Below, one piece after another: positions 31,847 to 35,232 of a stretch of DNA of 35,232 nucleotides. The position numbers and the translations under genes are program-made. The DNA lies in NCBI GenBank assembly GCA_016296345.1, contig JAEDJL010000021.1:1-35232 (forward strand), written 5' to 3'. Position 1 is the first letter of the stretch; each line of letters starts with the position of its first letter. Under the pieces are notes generated by a model. That model was not told where the DNA came from and ran no database searches. It saw only the letters and a program-made list of their open reading frames with translations. This DNA comes from Bacteroidales bacterium (GTDB lineage: Bacteria; Bacteroidota; Bacteroidia; Bacteroidales; P3).

Positions 31847-33151
31847 TTACAGTTGCATACCTCTGTTTTGTCTTGGTTTCGGTATTCCGATAGCTTCCCT
31901 AAACTCGTTCATCTTCTTTCTGAACCAGCTTATATGTGATACTCCATCAATCTTGAAATCGAACTTTCCATTTTCATCCTCTTTAATGGAGCAGACGGCA
32001 CGTTGGGTTTCAAAGCCTTGGTTGAACTCGGAAGAATGTAGCTTGCCTTTTATGGGAACGTCCTTGAATGTGCATAATCTTCGGATAATATCGTCATTGA
32101 AGCCCAAGCGTTCACGCAGGAAATTTATTGTCGGTATCAGCTTCTCCACATATGGGAAGTAGCGTTTCACAAAGTCTGTAAACTCGGACAATTTGCGGTG
32201 TCGCAGCTCGTAAGCGTCTGTTATCTCCTGTATGTGTTTCGCCTGTTGCTGTTCCCTTTGTCGGGCTTCTTCTTGAAGTTCTGATACACGCTCATGCAGA
32301 TTCTTGTTCTCCCTCTCCAGCGTCTTGACCTTGTTGCTGCCGAAAAAAGAACCGACACTCTCGGCTATGTTGGTCGCTGCGGTCGTGGCTGCGCCTTTCA
32401 GTTTCTCAGTCTGCACCTCTTTCTTGGCTTGGCGGAGTTCCTGCCGTGCCGCTTCTTTCCGCTCCTGCAAATCTACCACTTCCGCTTTGAGGCTATCGAC
32501 AAGTTTCTGTGTGTCCCGATAATACTGCTGCGTGGACTTGTGCCGTGCCGTTGAACCGTCTATGCCACGCTGCAATCCGTACTTTGCCATCGCAATGGCG
32601 TAGGTATCTTGGTAGGTCTTCAATTTCAGCCGTGTCATAATGTCATCGGCACACAGTCTTACGGTGTCGGTCGGCTTCTTGCGGTAGCGTTTCTTTGTCT
32701 GTTCCTCCCGTTTCCTGCGCTTACGTTCCCCCTTTACGATTGGAACAAGGGTGATGTGTATGTGTGGCGTTTCCTCGTCCCGATGAAGGTGCGCAGCCAC
32801 AATATTCTCCTTACCGAACATGAAGGCAAAGTAGCTCATGTTGTCGGCACACCACTCGTCCAATCTGCCTTCTTTTTCGATACGCTCCATGTCCTCATGC
32901 GTTCCCGACACGATGATGCGGATTGCCTGTACTTGGTTGTTACCGATTTTGCGTGTCAACCCTGCGTTTTCCAAACGGTGTTGGATGGCTGCTGTTCGGT
33001 CTTTCACTCCATCGGGATAGTCGATGAGTTTTCGGTTAAGATGCGTGCGAGTTGGATCGGCGTTCTTCGGTATGATAAAACGCTCGATGTGGGCGGTCGT
33101 TCCGCTGTCGGAACCGTGCGCCTTTTCCATATGTAATACGACAAATCCCAT
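31847..33151 (-). CDS. MobV-family (Pre/Mob) relaxase
   Basis: 434 residues from the ATG at 33151; the frame stays open to a GTG at 33364, but that stretch covers the oriT-like repeats. Nicks and binds the transfer origin so the element can be mobilized by a helper conjugation system. The N-terminus MGFVVLHMEKAH and the HUH-type motif HLHRDEETPHIHIT (His121-His132) are diagnostic for MobV. Residues ~210-320 form a long coiled coil (RDTQKLVDSLKAEVVDLQER, REQQQAKH). Similar to relaxases of Bacteroides mobilizable transposons. It lies 216 bp after the primase gene and ends at a terminator. Confidence 0.93.
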   Translation of the reverse strand: MGFVVLHMEKAHGSDSGTTAHIERFIIPKNADPTRTHLNRKLIDYPDGVKDRTAAIQHRLENAGLTRKIGNNQVQAIRIIVSGTHEDMERIEKEGRLDEWCADNMSYFAFMFGKENIVAAHLHRDEETPHIHITLVPIVKGERKRRKREEQTKKRYRKKPTDTVRLCADDIMTRLKLKTYQDTYAIAMAKYGLQRGIDGSTARHKSTQQYYRDTQKLVDSLKAEVVDLQERKEAARQELRQAKKEVQTEKLKGAATTAATNIAESVGSFFGSNKVKTLERENKNLHERVSELQEEARQREQQQAKHIQEITDAYELRHRKLSEFTDFVKRYFPYVEKLIPTINFLRERLGFNDDIIRRLCTFKDVPIKGKLHSSEFNQGFETQRAVCSIKEDENGKFDFKIDGVSHISWFRKKMNEFREAIGIPKPRQNRGMQL

Positions 33152-33206
33152 ATATGGTTTTCCTTTCTTTTTTAGCTTGTGAAACAATGGTTGATTATTC
33201 TCCTGT

Positions 33207-33315
33207 ACGGCTTCTGCCGTTGGCTTGGGAGAGTCCAGAGAGGTGCAACCTCTTTGGCTTATTGGGGAATTTTCAGCGTTGCTTGCAATGCGGCTCGGAA
33301 AATTCCCTAATAAGC
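33207..33315. promoter_or_regulatory. Candidate transfer origin (oriT) upstream of the relaxase
   Basis: An 18-bp inverted repeat with one mismatch (33257-33274 and 33298-33315, GGGGAATTTTC versus GAAAATTCCC at its core) flanks a 23-nt centre that is itself partly palindromic. A small hairpin ACGGC-TTCT-GCCGT lies at 33207-33220. Inverted repeats just upstream of a relaxase gene are the usual form of oriT; the nick site was not identified. Confidence 0.55.
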
Positions 33316-33367
33316 TATGGTATTTTCCGCTTGTAAATATCCGCACGGCTGCAAGCGTTCTCACTCC

Positions 33368-34345
33368 CTACATCTTCAGCCCTCGCTTTTTCGGTGGCTG
33401 CATCATCCGCCTTGCGGATTGGACTTGCCTCTCCTGCTTCATCGGCTCTGCCGATTGGGACAAGGGCTTACCGCACAGGTAGTCGTTCAAGTCCTTATAC
33501 TCACTATAGTGTATGGACTTGTCGGAAAGGCGTTCCCCGAACCTTGCTTGCAGATGCTCACAGGCTGTCCGTCCTGCCGTATCGTTGTCAAGGAAACAGC
33601 CGATTTGGGAATAGTCAGCCAATATGCCCTCCGCCTTTGCGAGATTGGAAACGGAGTTCAAGATGATATAATCCTGCGTGGTCAGTCGGGGGCATTGCGG
33701 ATTGTTCCTCACACGGATGGAAAGGAACGAGAGGTAATCCATGAAGCCCTCGAAAAGATAACAGGTTGTCGGCTGTTCTCCACTTTGTCGGATATGGGTG
33801 ATGTCCTTTGGAGCGACACAACCTTTGAAATAGCGGTTGCGCACCTCATAACCACCTGCCATATTCGGGAAACCGATGGCGAAGTATGGTCTGCCCTTGT
33901 TTTCAAAATGCAGTTCCTTACATTCCCTCTTGGCGAGTTCGGTGCTTATTCCTCGCTCCTGCAAATAGGATAATAGTACAGGAGAGGATAACTCCGAAAC
34001 TTGCAGATGTCGGTACATCGGTTCTGAAACGGATTGCCGACCAAAAGAAAATGGTACATGGATGGCGGTGTGCAGATGCGGTGTCTGTTTGGCGATGCAC
34101 TCCAACAGATACGGCACGTTGTCGGAGCGGTAGAGTTCCGAAGCCAATGCGATGATATTGCCACCCTTGCCGATGCCGAAGTCATACCATTGGTTGAGTT
34201 CGGTGTTTACCTTGAACGAGGCTTCGGCTTCCTCTCTCAGCGGTGACTTGTACCAAAGGCTGCTATCTTGTCGCTTGACGGGTGTGTACCCCAGACTTTG
34301 CAGATAGTCTGCTATTCTGATTTGTTTTGCTTCCTGTATTGTCAT
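33368..34345 (-). CDS. Toprim-domain DNA primase of mobilizable element
   Basis: 325 residues. The N-terminal ~80 residues have the CHC2 primase-like fold pattern (LWYKSPLREEAEASFKVN, WYDFGIGKGGNIIALASEL) without zinc cysteines. The Toprim domain follows: acidic motif YLFEGFMDYLSF (~195-206) and FLDNDTAGRTA with the D-x-D (~250-255). The tail is basic (PPKKRGLKM). Such small primases are found in NBU-type and related Bacteroides elements and probably start DNA synthesis after transfer or during replication. Own gap of 274 bp upstream with repeated motifs. Confidence 0.9.
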   Translation of the reverse strand: MTIQEAKQIRIADYLQSLGYTPVKRQDSSLWYKSPLREEAEASFKVNTELNQWYDFGIGKGGNIIALASELYRSDNVPYLLECIAKQTPHLHTAIHVPFSFGRQSVSEPMYRHLQVSELSSPVLLSYLQERGISTELAKRECKELHFENKGRPYFAIGFPNMAGGYEVRNRYFKGCVAPKDITHIRQSGEQPTTCYLFEGFMDYLSFLSIRVRNNPQCPRLTTQDYIILNSVSNLAKAEGILADYSQIGCFLDNDTAGRTACEHLQARFGERLSDKSIHYSEYKDLNDYLCGKPLSQSAEPMKQERQVQSARRMMQPPKKRGLKM

Positions 34346-34363
34346 AATGTATATTCCTACGGA

Positions 34364-34615
34364 TTTGATGATGGTTGATAAAGCGATGATTTGATGAACA
34401 TATGGTTTAACACATTGATTTATATCTATATATCATCTCATCATTTATTCATCAAACCACTCACGAAAAGAGAAATTCATCGTTTACGGTGTCGGGCATG
34501 GTCTGTCCGTCCTGTTTTCTCCTTTCATCAGTGAGATACTTTTGATGAATGTTTGATGAGAATGTAAATATCTATATTTCAATATATTTATATACTTATT
34601 CATCATTTCATCAAA
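34364..34615. repeat. Six TTTGATGA motifs in an AT-rich gap (iteron-like)
   Basis: The 274-bp gap between primase and helicase genes holds TTTGATGA on the plus strand at 34364, 34390, 34541 and 34552, and on the minus strand at 34449-34456 and 34608-34615, with further partial copies (TCATCATT). The DNA is AT-rich. Position between two replication genes suggests a replication origin or an operator region. Confidence 0.65.
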
Positions 34616-34619
34616 ATAA

Positions 34620-35232
34620 TCATAGTGTTTCCAAAAACGATTTTGTCACGGTGTAGAACCGTCCTGTCTTCCGCATGGGCGAATAGTGACAGTCACGGGT
34701 ATAGTCCAACTGATAGGTGGTATAGGTAAGCGTGTTGGGTGCAGGATTAAGTTTCCAACACTCTTTCAATACCCTGCGTACTTGATGTTTCTCCACTTTT
34801 GCCTGTGAATACCGCAACAAAAGAAAAATATCGTTGCAGTCAAAAGAGAAAGTGTCCGTGCCTACACTTTCCATAATGTCAAGGATAAGCTCGTGCATCT
34901 CTATCTCCAATCTGTTGCGGTTGCTGCGGATAATCTTCTGCAAGGCTTCGGTATGCAGTAGTGAGGGCGTGAACCACATACGGCTTTTCTTTTCGGTGGA
35001 TAGCTGCCTATGCTGTAAATGGTGGAGAAAAGCAGGTATCTCCGCTTTCAGTTTTTGCAGGAAGTCGGTATCATCCGACTGCAAGCGGTCTATCTTGCGC
35101 ACCCAATAACGGGTTTCACCTGCATCAATGATGACAGGCAGGTACTCGTTGTTTGAACACAGCACGAATTTGGCGAAGAACGCAATTTCGTCACGGTCTT
35201 TGCCTTTGGCTTCCACCTTGTAGGAAAGTGCC
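34620..35232 (-). CDS. C-terminal part of a VirE/primase-helicase-type protein (5' end outside window)
   Basis: The frame is open through the right edge (ALSYKVEAKGKDRDEIAFFA...), so at least 203 residues and no start in view. The segment AKFVLCSNNEYLPVIIDAGE followed by the winged-helix-like tail (LILDIMESVG, IFLLLRYSQAKVEKHQVRRV) resembles the end of the VirE/D5-like helicases with a DUF3874-type C-terminus in Bacteroides mobile elements. The ATPase core (Walker motifs) would lie outside the window. Next to the primase gene it probably acts in element replication. Confidence 0.7.
   Translation of the reverse strand, partial: ALSYKVEAKGKDRDEIAFFAKFVLCSNNEYLPVIIDAGETRYWVRKIDRLQSDDTDFLQKLKAEIPAFLHHLQHRQLSTEKKSRMWFTPSLLHTEALQKIIRSNRNRLEIEMHELILDIMESVGTDTFSFDCNDIFLLLRYSQAKVEKHQVRRVLKECWKLNPAPNTLTYTTYQLDYTRDCHYSPMRKTGRFYTVTKSFLETL

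Larger units (their letters stand above)
30572..35232. mobile_element. Part of a Bacteroides-type mobilizable element carrying a beta-lactamase
   Basis: Minus-strand genes for a VirE/primase-helicase-type protein, a Toprim primase and a MobV relaxase stand in series, with an oriT-like region, and a beta-lactamase lies downstream. This layout recalls mobilizable transposons such as Tn4555 and the NBUs. No integrase, recombination site or target duplication is visible; the element continues past the right edge, and its left boundary could be near 30572 or as far left as ~28200. Confidence 0.7.

Overview
The window looks like a chromosomal segment of a Bacteroidales bacterium carrying recent accessory DNA. 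Evidence for the lineage: promoters of the TAnnTTTG type (-7 box of the phylum) before many genes, almost no Shine-Dalgarno sites, a T9SS-type C-terminal sorting signal on an M1 peptidase, a gliding/CHU_C-type C-terminal domain, a tRNA without an encoded CCA, a fused DAHP synthase/chorismate mutase, and a Bacteroides-type MobV mobilization module.

Left part (1-6700): a type V-A CRISPR locus, all on the minus strand, in the order XRE/ImmA-like regulator, cas12a, cas4, (cas1 missing), cas2 tail, leader, array of 14 repeats and 13 spacers, then a tandem 192-bp duplication. The effector reads as Cas12a over 1238 codons, but an in-frame TAA at codon 1141 cuts off the last 97 codons, including the third RuvC aspartate. 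cas4 is cut after about 105 residues and joined out of frame to what looks like the last 30 or so codons of cas2. The array and its promoter look intact. The system therefore appears unable to acquire spacers and probably unable to cut DNA as written, while crRNA processing and target binding residues remain.

Middle part (6700-28130): ordinary chromosomal genes. These are an O-antigen ligase-like protein; an ECF sigma factor with a membrane partner; a secreted M1 peptidase; tRNA-Lys; a cupin/HxlR pair; the minus-strand run sufC-sufD-nadK-dxr-rseP; hcp; metG; metK with a SAM-II-like riboswitch; a second ECF sigma factor; a DAHP synthase/chorismate mutase; and a small lipoprotein. Four intergenic regions carry 3-5 copies of a near-palindrome, AAACGSCGTTT, spaced 20-22 bp centre to centre. 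Three of these arrays lie just upstream of a promoter, and one partly forms the rseP terminator.

Right part (28200-35232): accessory DNA. A beta-CASP/RNase J-like metallo-hydrolase sits in a two-gene operon with a small, apparently frameshifted partner. A class A (subclass A2-like) beta-lactamase follows, with a roughly 190-bp imperfect palindrome in its leader. Next are a MobV relaxase with a candidate oriT, a Toprim primase, a region with six TTTGATGA motifs, and the end of a VirE/primase-helicase-type protein running off the window. This resembles a mobilizable element; no integrase or clear end is visible here.
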